The position numbers and the translations under genes are program-made. The notes under the pieces are model-generated. The model saw nothing but the letters and a program-made list of their open reading frames with translations. It did no database searches and was not told the origin of the DNA. 64,000 nt of DNA from positions 1-64,000 of the forward strand of contig OZ251233.1 in the NCBI GenBank assembly GCA_965240325.2, written 5' to 3'. The stretch comes from Rebecca billardiae RCC1528 (lineage: Eukaryota > Haptophyta). This document shows, in pieces, positions 1 to 11,600 of this stretch (within the stretch, counting starts at the first letter, position 1; the number at the start of each line of letters is the position of its first letter).

Positions 1-236
1 CACCCCCTAACCCTCCCCTAACCCTACCCTAACCCTAACCCTAACCCCTAACCTAACCCTAACCCTAACCCAACCCCTAACCCTAACCCTAACCCTAACC
101 CTAACCCTAACCCTAACCCAAACCCTAACCCTAACCCTACCCCTAACCCTAACCCCTAACCCTAACCCTAACCCTACCCCTAACCCTAACCCCTAACCCC
201 TAACCCCTAACCCTAACCCTAACCCTAACCCTAACC

Positions 237-277
<41 letters not shown>

Positions 278-349
278 CCCTAAAACCCTAAACCCCTAAA
301 CCCTAAACCCTAACCCTAAACCCTAACCCTAAAACCCTAAACCCTAACC

Positions 350-380
<31 letters not shown>

Positions 381-456
381 GAACCCTAACCCTAACCCTA
401 AACCCTAAACCCCCCTAAACCCTAACCCTAACCTAAACCCTAACCCTAACCCTAAC

Positions 457-493
<37 letters not shown>

Positions 494-567
494 CCCTAAC
501 CCTAACCCTAACCCTAACCCTAACCCTAACCCTAACCCTAACCCTAACCCTAACCCCTAACCCTAAC

Positions 568-599
<32 letters not shown>

Positions 600-1322
600 C
601 TAACCCTAACCCTAACCCTAACCCTAACCTAACCCTAAACCTAACCCTAAACCCTAACCCTAACCCTAACCCTAACCCTAACCCTAACCCTAACCCTAAC
701 CCTAACCCTAACCCTAACCCTAACCCTAACCCTAACCCTAACCCTAACCCTAACCCTAACCCTAACCCTAACCCTAACCCTAACCCTAACCCCTAAACCC
801 TAAACCCTAACCCTAACCCTAACCCTAACCCTAACCCTAACCCTAACCCCTAACCCCTAACCCTAAACCCTAACCCCTAACCCTAACCCTAACCCTAACC
901 CTAACCCTAACCCTAACCCTAACCCTAACCCTAACCCTAACCCTAACCCTAACCCTAACCCTAACCCTAACCCTAACCCTAACCCTAACCCTAACCCTAA
1001 CCCTAACCCTAACCCTAACCCTAACCCTAACCCTAACCCTAACCCTAACCCTAACCCTAACCCTAACCCTAACCCTAACCCTAACCCTAACCCTAACCCT
1101 AACCCTAACCCTAACCCTAACCCTAACCCTAACCCTAACCCTAACCCTAACCCTAACCCTAACCCTAACCCTAACCCTAACCCTAACCCTAACCCCTAAC
1201 CCTAACCCTAACCCTAACCCTAACCCTAACCCTAACCCTAACCCTAACCCTAACCCTAACCCCTAACCCTAACCCTAACCCTAACCCTAACCCTAACCCT
1301 AACCCTAACCCTAACCCTAACC

Positions 1323-1401
<79 letters not shown>

Positions 1402-1465
1402 CCCTAACCCCTAACCCTAACCCTTAACCCTAACCCTAACCCTAACCCTAACCCTAACCCTAACC

Positions 1466-1506
<41 letters not shown>

Positions 1507-1517
1507 CCCTAACCCTA
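1..1517. repeat. Telomere, (CCCTAA)n
   Basis: Nearly uninterrupted CCCTAA arrays run from base 1. Slippage variants such as CCCCTAA, CCCTAAA and CCTAA are scattered through the first 650 bases, and long perfect runs dominate between about 880 and 1330. The C-rich strand reads 5' to 3' from the left edge, as expected at a left chromosome end whose G-strand is TTAGGG. The variants may be genuine degenerate repeats or long-read consensus noise. Confidence 0.98.
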
Positions 1518-1648
1518 TGTTCAGTTCAGGTCGAGCAGGCCGCCTCCGGTTAGGGCGCAGGTAAGGGTTAGGGTCGTGGTAAGGGTTAGGGTCGTGGTAA
1601 GGGTTAGGGTTAGGGTCGTGGTTAGGGTCGCCGGTACTAAAATGGGAA
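1518..1648. repeat. Inverted, degenerate TTAGGG-type junction repeats
   Basis: Immediately inside the telomere the repeat switches orientation to the G-rich strand. There is about 35 bp of unrelated sequence, then GGTTAGGGCGCAGGTAAGGG and several GGTTAGGGTCGTGGTAA variants. The array is therefore head-to-head with the terminal CCCTAA array. The same GGTTAGGGTCG(C) string immediately precedes both 113-bp inverted-repeat elements. Confidence 0.75.
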
Positions 1649-1761
1649 TTTCTCGAGATTGACCGAACCGATTTCAACGAGACTTGGGCTCTGCCATGGA
1701 AATGGGAAGGGCTAGGGGCCCTCCAATTTTGAGAGGATTCGGCTCGGTCAATCTCGAGAAA
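1649..1761. mobile_element. 113-bp MITE-like element, copy 1, 18-bp TIRs
   Basis: The arms TTTCTCGAGATTGACCGA (1649-1666) and its exact reverse complement (1744-1761) enclose 77 bp. A second copy with the same length and perfect arms lies at 2246-2358. No convincing target-site duplication is visible. It is too short to code. It could be a miniature inverted-repeat transposable element or a structural telomere-associated hairpin. Confidence 0.6.
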
Positions 1762-1771
1762 ACATACTTCT

Positions 1772-1930
1772 AATGTACAATGTACATTCCAAATGTACAA
1801 TGTACTACATTCCAAATGTACAATGTACACTTCCGAATGTACAATGTACATTCCAAATGTACAATGTACATTTCCGAATGTACAATGTACTACAGCCCAA
1901 ATGTACAATTTACATTCCAAATGTACAATG
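1772..1930. repeat. TGTACA palindromic tandem cluster
   Basis: Eight units of about 19-22 bp share the core AATGTACAATGTACATTCC. The core carries overlapping TGTACA palindromes and is AT-rich, unlike everything around it. Units differ by small insertions (for example CTACATTCC or CACTTCCG). No coding potential was seen. The dense palindrome spacing could be a protein-binding array, but this is inference. Confidence 0.8.
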
Positions 1931-1948
1931 TGAGGGTGAGGGTGAGGG

Positions 1949-2200
1949 TTAGGGCGCAGGTAAGGGTTAGGGCGCAGGTAAGGGTTAGGGCGCAGGTAAG
2001 GGTTAGGGCGCAGGTAAGGGTTAGGGCGCAGGTAAGGGTTAGGGCGCAGGTAAGGGTTAGGGCGCAGGTAAGGGTTAGGGCGCAGGTAAGGGTTAGGGCG
2101 CAGGTAAGGGTTAGGGCGCAGGTAAGGGTTAGGGCGCAGGTAAGGGTTAGGGCGCAGGTAAGGGTTAGGGCGCAGGTAAGGGTTAGGGCGCAGGTAAGGG
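1949..2200. repeat. 14 perfect copies of an 18-bp telomere-variant repeat
   Basis: TTAGGGCGCAGGTAAGGG is repeated 14 times without a mismatch (252 bp). It is preceded by three GTGAGG units and followed by plain TTAGGG. Each unit contains one canonical TTAGGG and one GGTAAGGG variant. Perfect identity implies recent amplification or active homogenisation. Stop-free frames through it are by-products of the 18-bp period. Confidence 0.95.
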
Positions 2201-2245
2201 TTAGGGTTAGGGTGGTGGTTAGGGTCGCCAGTACTAAAATGAGAA

Positions 2246-2358
2246 TTTCTCGAGATTGACCGAACTGATTTCAACGAGACTTGGGCTCTGCCATGGAAAT
2301 GGGAAGGGCTAAGGGCCCTCCAATTTTGAGAGAATTTGGCTCGGTCAATCTCGAGAAA
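2246..2358. mobile_element. 113-bp MITE-like element, copy 2, 18-bp TIRs
   Basis: The same 113-bp element as at 1649-1761, with perfect 18-bp arms at 2246-2263 and 2341-2358. The interior carries only a handful of substitutions. Both copies are in the same orientation and both follow a GGTTAGGGTCG(C) motif, so the whole segment between about 1620 and 2370 looks like a tandem duplication of the element with repeats inserted between the copies. Confidence 0.6.
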
Positions 2359-2370
2359 ACATACTTCTAA

Positions 2371-2647
2371 CCTTAACCTTCGGCTGGTGCGTGGCGCCGG
2401 GTACGTTGCAACGCTCTCGCGCCACGCGCCGTCGAGTAGCATGCACTGGGGCCACTATACCGCCGCACGCGCTGCCATTGCCGTTGCGAGCGTGCGGCCG
2501 AACGGACAGCTCGAATCTGAGCCGTGGCCAGCTCGTGCGCACTCGTGCGGGTATGCTACGGAGCCTCGCGCTTCATGATCTCAGTGGCACCAACTCAGCA
2601 TCATCAGTGCATCCGCGAAAGCGCGGCTCGAATATTTTACTACTCAT
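2371..2647. other. Telomere-satellite junction, degenerate copy of a subtelomeric block
   Basis: No gene is supported. Bases about 2391-2490 resemble the GC-rich block seen at about 19235-19345 and 24710-24815. The shared strings include GGTGCGT.GCGCC, CTCGCGCCACGCGCC and TAGCATGC. This segment is therefore a decayed outpost of the duplicated subtelomeric blocks that otherwise lie proximal to the satellite. Confidence 0.55.
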
Positions 2648-5600
2648 CGTCGTGTGTGCCGCTACATCGTGCGCGTCGCGGCTGGTTGGAGCCGCGGTTG
2701 CGTGTGCCGAGCCAGTCAGTGGCACACGGCGAGCCGAGCTGGTGCGGTGGCCCTCAGCGAAGGCCCAAGAGCCGTTACGTGGGGCATCTGCCGTCGTGGC
2801 CGGCCGCAGTGACCCCCGGGCGAGCCGCAACCGCGAGGGCAGGCCCAACTAACGGCATGGTGGGCCGCTACATCGTGCGCGTCGCGGCTGGTTGGAGCCG
2901 CGGTTGCGTGTGCCGAGCTGGTGCGGTGGCCCTCAGCGAAGGCCCAAGAGCCGTTACGTGGGGCATCTGCCGTCGTGGCCGGCCGCAGTGACCCCCGGGC
3001 GAGCCGCAACCGCGAGGGCAGGCCCAACTAACGGCGTGGTGGGCCGCTACATCGTGCGCGTCGCGGCTGGTTGGAGCCGCGGTTGCGTGTGCCGAGCTGG
3101 TGCGGTGGCCCTCAGCGAAGGCCCAAGAGCCGTTACGTGGGGCATCTGCCGACGTGGCCGGCCGCAGTGACCCCCGGGCGAGCCGCAGCCGCGAGGGCAG
3201 GCCCAACTAACGGCGTGGTGGGCCGCTACGGCGTGCGCGTCGCGGCTGGTTGGAGCCGCGCCCGCGGCCGCCGAGCCGGTAGCGCACACGGCGGGCCGAG
3301 CTGGTGCGGTCTCCCTTAGCGACGGCCCAAGAGCCATTACGTGGGGCACCGGCCGACGTGGCCGGCCGCAGTGACCCCCGGGCGAGCCGCAACCGCGAGG
3401 GCAGGCCCAACTAACGCTACATCGTGCGCCTCGCGGCTGGTTGGAGCCGCGGTTGCGTGTGCTGAGCCAGTCAGTGGCACACGGCGAGCCGAGCTGGTGC
3501 GGTGGCCCTCAGCGAAGGCCCAAGAGCCGTTACGTGGGGCATCTGCCGTCGTGGCCGGCCGCAGTGACCCCCGGGCGAGCCGCAACCGCGAGGGCAGGCC
3601 CAACTAACGGCGTGGTGGGCCGCTACATCGTGCACGTCGCGGCTGGTTGGAGCCGCGGTTGCGTGTGCCGAGCCAGTCAGTGGCACACGGCGAGCCGAGC
3701 TGGTGCGGTGGCCCTCAGCGAAGGCCCAAGAGCCGTTACGTGGGGCATCTGCCGTCGTGGCCGGCCGCAGTGACCCCCGGGCGAGCCGCAACCGCGAGGG
3801 CAGGCCCAACTAACGGCGTGGTGGGCCGCTACATCGTGCGCGTCGCGGCTGGTTGGAGCCGCGGTTGCGGGTGCCGAGCCAGTCAGTGGCACACGGCGAG
3901 CCGAGCTGGTGCGGTGGCCCTCAGCGAAGGCCCAAGAGCCGTTACGTGGGGCATCTGCCGTCGTGGCCGGCCGCAGGGACCCCCGGGCGAGCCGCAACCG
4001 CGAGGGCACGCCCAACTAACGGCGTGGTGGGCCGCTACATCGTGCGCGTCGCGGCTGGTTGGAGCCGCGGTTGCGTGTGCCGAGCCAGTCAGTCAGTGGC
4101 ACACGGCGAGCCGAGCTGGTGCGGTGGCCCTCAGCGAAGGCCCAAGAGCCGTTACGTGGGGCATCTGCCGTCGTGGCCGGCCGCAGTGACCCCCGGGCGA
4201 GCCGCAACCGCGAGGGCAGGCCCAACTAACGGCGTGGTGGGCCGCTACATCGTGCGCGTCGCGGCTGGTTGGAGCCGCGGTTGCGGGTGCCGAGCCAGTC
4301 AGTGGCACACTGCGAGCCGAGCTGGTGCGGTGGCCCTCAGCGAAGGCCCAAGAGCCGTTACGTGGGGCATCTGCCGTCGTGGCCGGCCGCAGTGACCCCC
4401 GGGCGAGCCGCAACCGCGAGGGCACGCCCAACTAACGGCGTGGTGGGCCGCTACATCGTGCGCGTCGCGGCTGGTTGGAGCCGCGGTTGCGTGTGCCGAG
4501 CCAGTCAGTCAGTGGCACACGGCGAGCCGAGCTGGTGCGGTGGCCCTCAGCGAAGGCCCAAGAGCCGTTACGTGGGGCATCTGCCGTCGTGGCCGGCCGC
4601 AGTGACCCCCGGGCGAGCCGCAACCGCGAGGGCAGGCCCAACTAACGGCGTGGTGGGCCGCTACATCGTGCGCGTCGCGGCTGGTTGGAGCCGCGGTTGC
4701 GTGTGCCGAGCCAGTCAGTGGCACACGGCGAGCCGAGCTGGTGCGGTGGCCCTCAGCGAAGGCCCAAGAGCCGTTACGTGGGGCATCTGCCGTCGTGGCC
4801 GGCCGCAGTGACCCCCGGGCGAGCCGCAACCGCGAGGGCAGGCCCAACTAACGGCGTGGTGGGCCGCTACATCGTGCGCGTCGCGGCTGGTTGGAGCCGC
4901 GGTTGCGTGTGCCGAGCTGGTGCGGTGGCCCTCAGCGAAGGCCCAAGAGCCGTTACGTGGGGCATCTGCCGTCGTGGCCGGCCGCAGTGACCCCCGGGCG
5001 AGCCGCAACCGCGAGGGCAGGCCCAACTAACGGCGTGGTGGGCCGCTACGGCGTGCGCTTTGCGGCTGGTTGGAGCCGCGCCCGCGGCCGCCGAGCCGGT
5101 AGCGCACACGGCGGGCCGAGCTGGTGCGGTCTCCCTTAGCGACGGCCCAAGAGCCATTACGTGGGGCAACGGCCGACGTGGCCGGCCGCAGTGACCCCCG
5201 GGCGAGCCGCAGCCGCGAGGGCAGGCCCAACTAACGGCGTGGTGGGCCGCTACGGCGTGCGCTTTGCGGCTGGTTGGAGCCGCGCCCGCGGCCGCCGAGC
5301 CGGTAGCGCACACGGCGGGCCGAGCTGGTGCGGTCTCCCTTAGCGACGGCCCAAGAGCCATTACGTGGGGCAACGGCCGACGTGGCCGGCCGCAGTGACC
5401 CCCGGGCGAGCCGCAGCCGCGAGGGCAGGCCCAACTAACGGCGTGGTGGGCCGCTACGGCGTGCGCTTTGCGGCTGGTTGGAGCCGCGCCCGCGGCCGCC
5501 GAGCCGGTAGCGCACACGGCGGGCCGAGCTGGTGCGGTCTCCCTTAGCGACGGCCCAAGAGCCATTACGTGGGGCAACGGCCGACGTGGCCAGCCGCAGT

Positions 5601-8600
5601 GACCTCCGGGCGAGCCGCAACCGCGAGGGCAGGCCCAACTAACGGCGTGGTGGGCCGCTACATCGTGCGCGTCGCGGCTGGTTGGAGCCGCGGTTGCGTG
5701 TGCCGAGCCAGTCAGTCAGTGGCACACGGCGAGCCGAGCTGGTGCGGTGGCCCTCAGCGAAGGCCCAAGAGCCGTTACGTGGGGCATCTGCCGTCGTGGC
5801 CGGCCGCAGTGACCCCCGGGCGAGCCGCAACCGCGAGGGCAGGCCCAACTAACGGCGTGGTGGGCCGCTACATCGTGCGCGTCGCGGCTGGTTGGAGCCG
5901 CGGTTGCGTGTGCCGAGCTGGTGCGGTGGCCCTCAGCGAAGGCCCAAGAGCCGTTACGTGGGGCAACGGCCGACGTGGCCGGCCGCAGTGACCCCCGGGC
6001 GAGCCGCAACCGCGAGGGCAGGCCCAACTAACGGCATGGTGGGCCGCTACATCGTGCGCGTCGCGGCTGGTTGGAGCCGCGGTTGCGTGTGCCGAGCCAG
6101 TCAGTGGCACACGGCGAGCCGAGCTGGTGCGGTGGCCCTCAGCGAAGGCCCAAGAGCCGTTACGTGGGGCATCTGCCGTCGTGGCCGGCCGCAGTGACCC
6201 CCGGGCGAGCCGCAACCGCGAGGGCAGGCCCAACTAACGGCATGGTGGGCCGCTACATCGTGCGCGTCGCGGCTGGTTGGAGCCGCGGTTGCGTGTGCCG
6301 AGCCAGTCAGTCAGTGGCACACGGCGAGCCGAGCTGGTGCGGTGGCCCTCAGCGAAGGCCCAAGAGCCGTTACGTGGGGCATCTGCCGACGTGGCCGGCC
6401 GCAGTGACCCCCGGGCGAGCCGCAACCGCGAGGGCAGGCCCAACTAACGGCGTGGTGGGCCGCTACGGCGTGCGCGTCGCGGCTGGTTGGAGCCGCGGTT
6501 GCGTGTGCCGAGTCAGTCAGTGGCACACGGCGAGCCGAGCTGGTGCGGTGGCCCTCAGCGAAGGCCCAAGAGCCGTTACGTGGGGCATCTGCCGTCGTGG
6601 CCGGCCGCAGTGACCCCCGGGCGAGCCGCAACCGCGAGGGCAGGCCCAACTAACGGCGTGGTGGGCCGCTACATCGTGCGCGTCGCGGCTGGTTGGAGCC
6701 GCGGTTGCGTGTGCCGAGCTGGTGCGGTGGCCCTCAGCGAAGGCCCAAGAGCCGTTACGTGGGGCAACGGCCGACGTGGCCGGCCGCAGTGACCCCCGGG
6801 CGAGACGCAACCGCGAGGGCAGGCCCAACTAACGGCATGGTGGGCCGCTACATCGTGCGCGTCGCGGCTGGTTGGAGCCGCGGTTGCGTGTGCCGAGCCA
6901 GTCAGTGGCACACGGCGAGCCGAGCTGGTGCGGTGGCCCTCAGCGAAGGCCCAAGAGCCGTTACGTGGGGCATCTGCCGTCGTGGCCGGCCGCAGTGACC
7001 CCCGGGCGAGCCGCAACCGCGAGGGCAGGCCCAACTAACGGCATGGTGGGCCGCTACATCGTGCGCGTCGCGGCTGGTTGGAGCCGCGGTTGCGTGTGCC
7101 GAGCCAGTCAGTCAGTGGCACACGGCGAGCCGAGCTGGTGCGGTGGCCCTCAGCGAAGGCCCAAGAGCCGTTACGTGGGGCATCTGCCGACGTGGCCGGC
7201 CGCAGTGACCCCCGGGCGAGCCGCAACCGCGAGGGCAGGCCCAACTAACGGCGTGGTGGGCCGCTACGGCGTGCGCGTCGCGGCTGGTTGGAGCCGCGGT
7301 TGCGTGTGCCGAGTCAGTCAGTGGCACACGGCGAGCCGAGCTGGTGCGGTGGCCCTCAGCGAAGGCCCAAGAGCCGTTACATGGGGCATCTGCCGTCGTG
7401 GCCGGCCGCAGTGACCCCCGGGCGAGCCGCAACCGCGAGGGCAGGCCCAACTAACGGCGTGGTGGGCCGCTACATCGTGCGCGTCGCGGCTGGTTGGAGC
7501 CGCGGTTGCGTGTGCCGAGCTGGTGCGGTGGCCCTCAGCGAAGGCCCAAGAGCCGTTACGTGGGGCAACGGCCGACGTGGCCGGCCGCAGTGACCCCCGG
7601 GCGAGCCGCAACCGCGAGGGCAGGCCCAACTAACGGCATGGTGGGCCGCTACATCGTGCGCGTCGCGGCTGGTTGGAGCCGCGGTTGCGTGTGCCGAGCC
7701 AGTCAGTGGCACACGGCGAGCCGAGCTGGTGCGGTGGCCCTCAGCGAAGGCCCAAGAGCCGTTACGTGGGGCATCTGCCGTCGTGGCCGGCCGCAGTGAC
7801 CCCCGGGCGAGCCGCAACCGCGAGGGCAGGCCCAACTAACGGCATGGTGGGCCGCTACATCGTGCGCGTCGCGGCTGGTTGGAGCCGCGGTTGCGTGTGC
7901 CGAGCCAGTCAGTCAGTGGCACACGGCGAGCCGAGCTGGTGCGGTGGCCCTCAGCGAAGGCCCAAGAGCCGTTACGTGGGGCATCTGCCGACGTGGCCGG
8001 CCGCAGTGACCCCCGGGCGAGCCGCAACCGCGAGGGCAGGCCCAACTAACGGCGTGGTGGGCCGCTACGGCGTGCGCGTCGCGGCTGGTTGGAGCCGCGG
8101 TTGCGTGTGCCGAGTCAGTCAGTGGCACACGGCGAGCCGAGCTGGTGCGGTGGCCCTCAGCGAAGGCCCAAGAGCCGTTACGTGGGGCATCTGCCGTCGT
8201 GGCCGGCCGCAGTGACCCCCGGGCGAGCCGCAACCGCGAGGGCAGGCCCAACTAACGGCGTGGTGGGCCGCTGCGGCGTGCGCGTCGCGGCTGGTTGGAG
8301 CCGCGGTTGCGTGTGCCGAGCCAGTCAGTGGCACACGGCGAGCCGAGCTGGTGCGGTGGCCCTCAGCGAAGGCCCAAGAGCCGTTACGTGGGGCATCTGC
8401 CGTCGTGGCCGGCCGCAGTGACCCCCGGGCGAGCCGCAACCGCGAGGGCAGGCCCAACTAACGGCATGGTGGGCCGCTACATCGTGCGCGTCGCGGCTGG
8501 TTGGAGCCGCGGTTGCGTGTGCCGAGCCAGTCAGTCAGTGGCACACGGCGAGCCGAGCTGGTGCGGTGGCCCTCAGCGAAGGCCCAAGAGCCGTTACGTG

Positions 8601-11600
8601 GGGCATCTGCCGTCGTGGCCGGCCGCAGTGACCCCCGGGCGAGCCGCAACCGCGAGGGCAGGCCCAACTAACGGCGTGGTGGGCCGCTACATCGTGCGCG
8701 TCGCGGCTGGTTGGAGCCGCGGTTGCGTGTGCCGAGCTGGTGCGGTGGCCCTCAGCGAAGGCCCAAGAGCCGTTACGTGGGGCAACGGCCGACGTGGCCG
8801 GCCGCAGTGACCCCCGGGCGAGACGCAACCGCGAGGGCAGGCCCAACTAACGGCATGGTGGGCCGCTACATCGTGCGCGTCGCGGCTGGTTGGAGCCGCG
8901 GTTGCGTGTGCCGAGCCAGTCAGTGGCACACGGCGAGCCGAGCTGGTGCGGTGGCCCTCAGCGAAGGCCCAAGAGCCGTTACGTGGGGCATCTGCCGTCG
9001 TGGCCGGCCGCAGTGACCCCCGGGCGAGCCGCAACCGCGAGGGCAGGCCCAACTAACGGCATGGTGGGCCGCTACATCGTGCGCGTCGCGGCTGGTTGGA
9101 GCCGCGGTTGCGTGTGCCGAGCCAGTCAGTCAGTGGCACACGGCGAGCCGAGCTGGTGCGGTGGCCCTCAGCGAAGGCCCAAGAGCCGTTACGTGGGGCA
9201 TCTGCCGACGTGGCCGGCCGCAGTGACCCCCGGGCGAGCCGCAACCGCGAGGGCAGGCCCAACTAACGGCGTGGTGGGCCGCTACGGCGTGCGCGTCGCG
9301 GCTGGTTGGAGCCGCGGTTGCGTGTGCCGAGTCAGTCAGTGGCACACGGCGAGCCGAGCTGGTGCGGTGGCCCTCAGCGAAGGCCCAAGAGCCGTTACGT
9401 GGGGCATCTGCCGTCGTGGCCGGCCGCAGTGACCCCCGGGCGAGCCGCAACCGCGAGGGCAGGCCCAACTAACGGCGTGGTGGGCCGCTACATCGTGCGC
9501 GTCGCGGCTGGTTGGAGCCGCGGTTGCGTGTGCCGAGCTGGTGCGGTGGCCCTCAGCGAAGGCCCAAGAGCCGTTACGTGGGGCATCTGCCGTCGTGGCC
9601 GGCCGCAGTGACCCCCGGGCGAGCCGCAACCGCGAGGGCAGGCCCAACTAACGGCGTGGTGGGCCGCTACATCGTGCGCCTCGCGGCTGGTTGGAGCCGC
9701 GGTTGCGTGTGCCGAGCCAGTCAGTCAGTGGCACACGGCGGGCCGAGCTGGTGCGGTCTCCCTTAGCGACGGCCCAAGAGCCACTACGTGGGGCAACGGC
9801 CGACGTGGCCGGCCGCAGTGACCCCCGGGCGAGCCGCAACCGCGAGGGCAGGCCCAACTAACGGCATGGTGGGCCGCTACATCGTGCACGTCGCGGCTGG
9901 TTGGAGCCGCGGTTGCGTGTGCCGAGCCAGTCAGTGGCACACGGCGAGCCGAGCTGGTGCGGTGGCCCTCAGCGAAGGCCCAAGAGCCGTTACGTGGGGC
10001 ATCTGCCGTCGTGGCCGGCCGCAGTGACCCCCGGGCGAGCCGCAACCGCGAGGGCAGGCCCAACTAACGGCGTGGTGGGCCGCTACATCGTGCGCCTCGC
10101 GGCTGGTTGGAGCCGCGGTTGCGTGTGCTGAGCCAGTCAGTGGCACACGGCGAGCCGAGCTGGTGCGGTCTCCCTCAGCGACGGCCCAAGAGCCATTACG
10201 TGGGGCAACGGCCGACGTGGCCGGCCGCAGTGACCCCCGGGCGAGCCGCAACCGCGAGGGCAGGCCCAACTAACGGCGTGGTGGGCCGCTGCGGCGTGCG
10301 CGTCGCGGCTGGTTGGAGCCGCGGTTGCGTGTGCCGAGCCAGTCAGTGGCACACGGCGAGCCGAGCTGGTGCGGTGGCCCTCAGCGAAGGCCCAAGAGCC
10401 GTTACGTGGGGCATCTGCCGTCGTGGCCGGCCGCAGTGACCCCCGGGCGAGCCGCAACCGCGAGGGCAGGCCCAACTAACGGCATGGTGGGCCGCTACAT
10501 CGTGCGCGTCGCGGCTGGTTGGAGCCGCGGTTGCGTGTGCCGAGCCAGTCAGTCAGTGGCACACGGCGAGCCGAGCTGGTGCGGTGGCCCTCAGCGAAGG
10601 CCCAAGAGCCGTTACGTGGGGCATCTGCCGTCGTGGCCGGCCGCAGTGACCCCCGGGCGAGCCGCAACCGCGAGGGCAGGCCCAACTAACGGCGTGGTGG
10701 GCCGCTACATCGTGCGCGTCGCGGCTGGTTGGAGCCGCGGTTGCGTGTGCCGAGCCAGTCAGTGGCACACGGCGAGCCGAGCTGGTGCGGTGGCCCTCAG
10801 CGAAGGCCCAAGAGCCGTTACGTGGGGCATCTGCCGTCGTGGCCGGCCGCAGTGACCCCCGGGCGAGCCGCAACCGCGAGGGCAGGCCCAACTAACGGCA
10901 TGGTGGGCCGCTACATCGTGCGCGTCGCGGCTGGTTGGAGCCGCGGTTGCGTGTGCCGAGCCAGTCAGTCAGTGGCACACGGCGAGCCTAGCTGGTGCGG
11001 TGGCCCTCAGCGAAGGCCCAAGAGCCGTTACGTGGGGCATCTGCCGTCGTGGCCGGCCGCAGTGACCCCCGGGCGAGCCGCAACCGCGAGGGCAGGCCCA
11101 ACTAACGGCATGGTGGGCCGCTACATCGTGCGCGTCGCGGCTGGTTGGAGCCGCGGTTGCGTGTGCCGAGCCAGTCAGTCAGTGGCACACGGCGAGCCGA
11201 GCTGGTGCGGTGGCCCTCAGCGAAGGCCCAAGAGCCGTTACGTGGGGCATCTGCCGACGTGGCCGGCCGCAGTGACCCCCGGGCGAGCCGCAACCGCGAG
11301 GGCAGGCCCAACTAACGGCGTGGTGGGCCGCTACATCGTGCGCGTCGCGGCTGGTTGGAGCCGCGGTTGCGTGTGCCGAGCCAGTCAGTGGCACACGGCG
11401 AGCCGAGCTGGTGCGGTGGCCCTCAGCGAAGGCCCAAGAGCCGTTACGTGGGGCATCTGCCGACGTGGCCGGCCGCAGTGACCCCCGGGCGAGCCGCAAC
11501 CGCGAGGGCAGGCCCAACTAACGGCGTGGTGGGCCGCTACGGCGTGCGCGTCGCGGCTGGTTGGAGCCGCGGTTGCGTGTGCCGAGCCAGTCAGTGGCAC

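Noticed and set aside
1780-2442. Frames rich in VRVRAQ or NPYLRP repeats over the telomere-variant array
   Set aside because: Direct translation of the 18-bp tandem repeat, with no protein-like sequence outside it.
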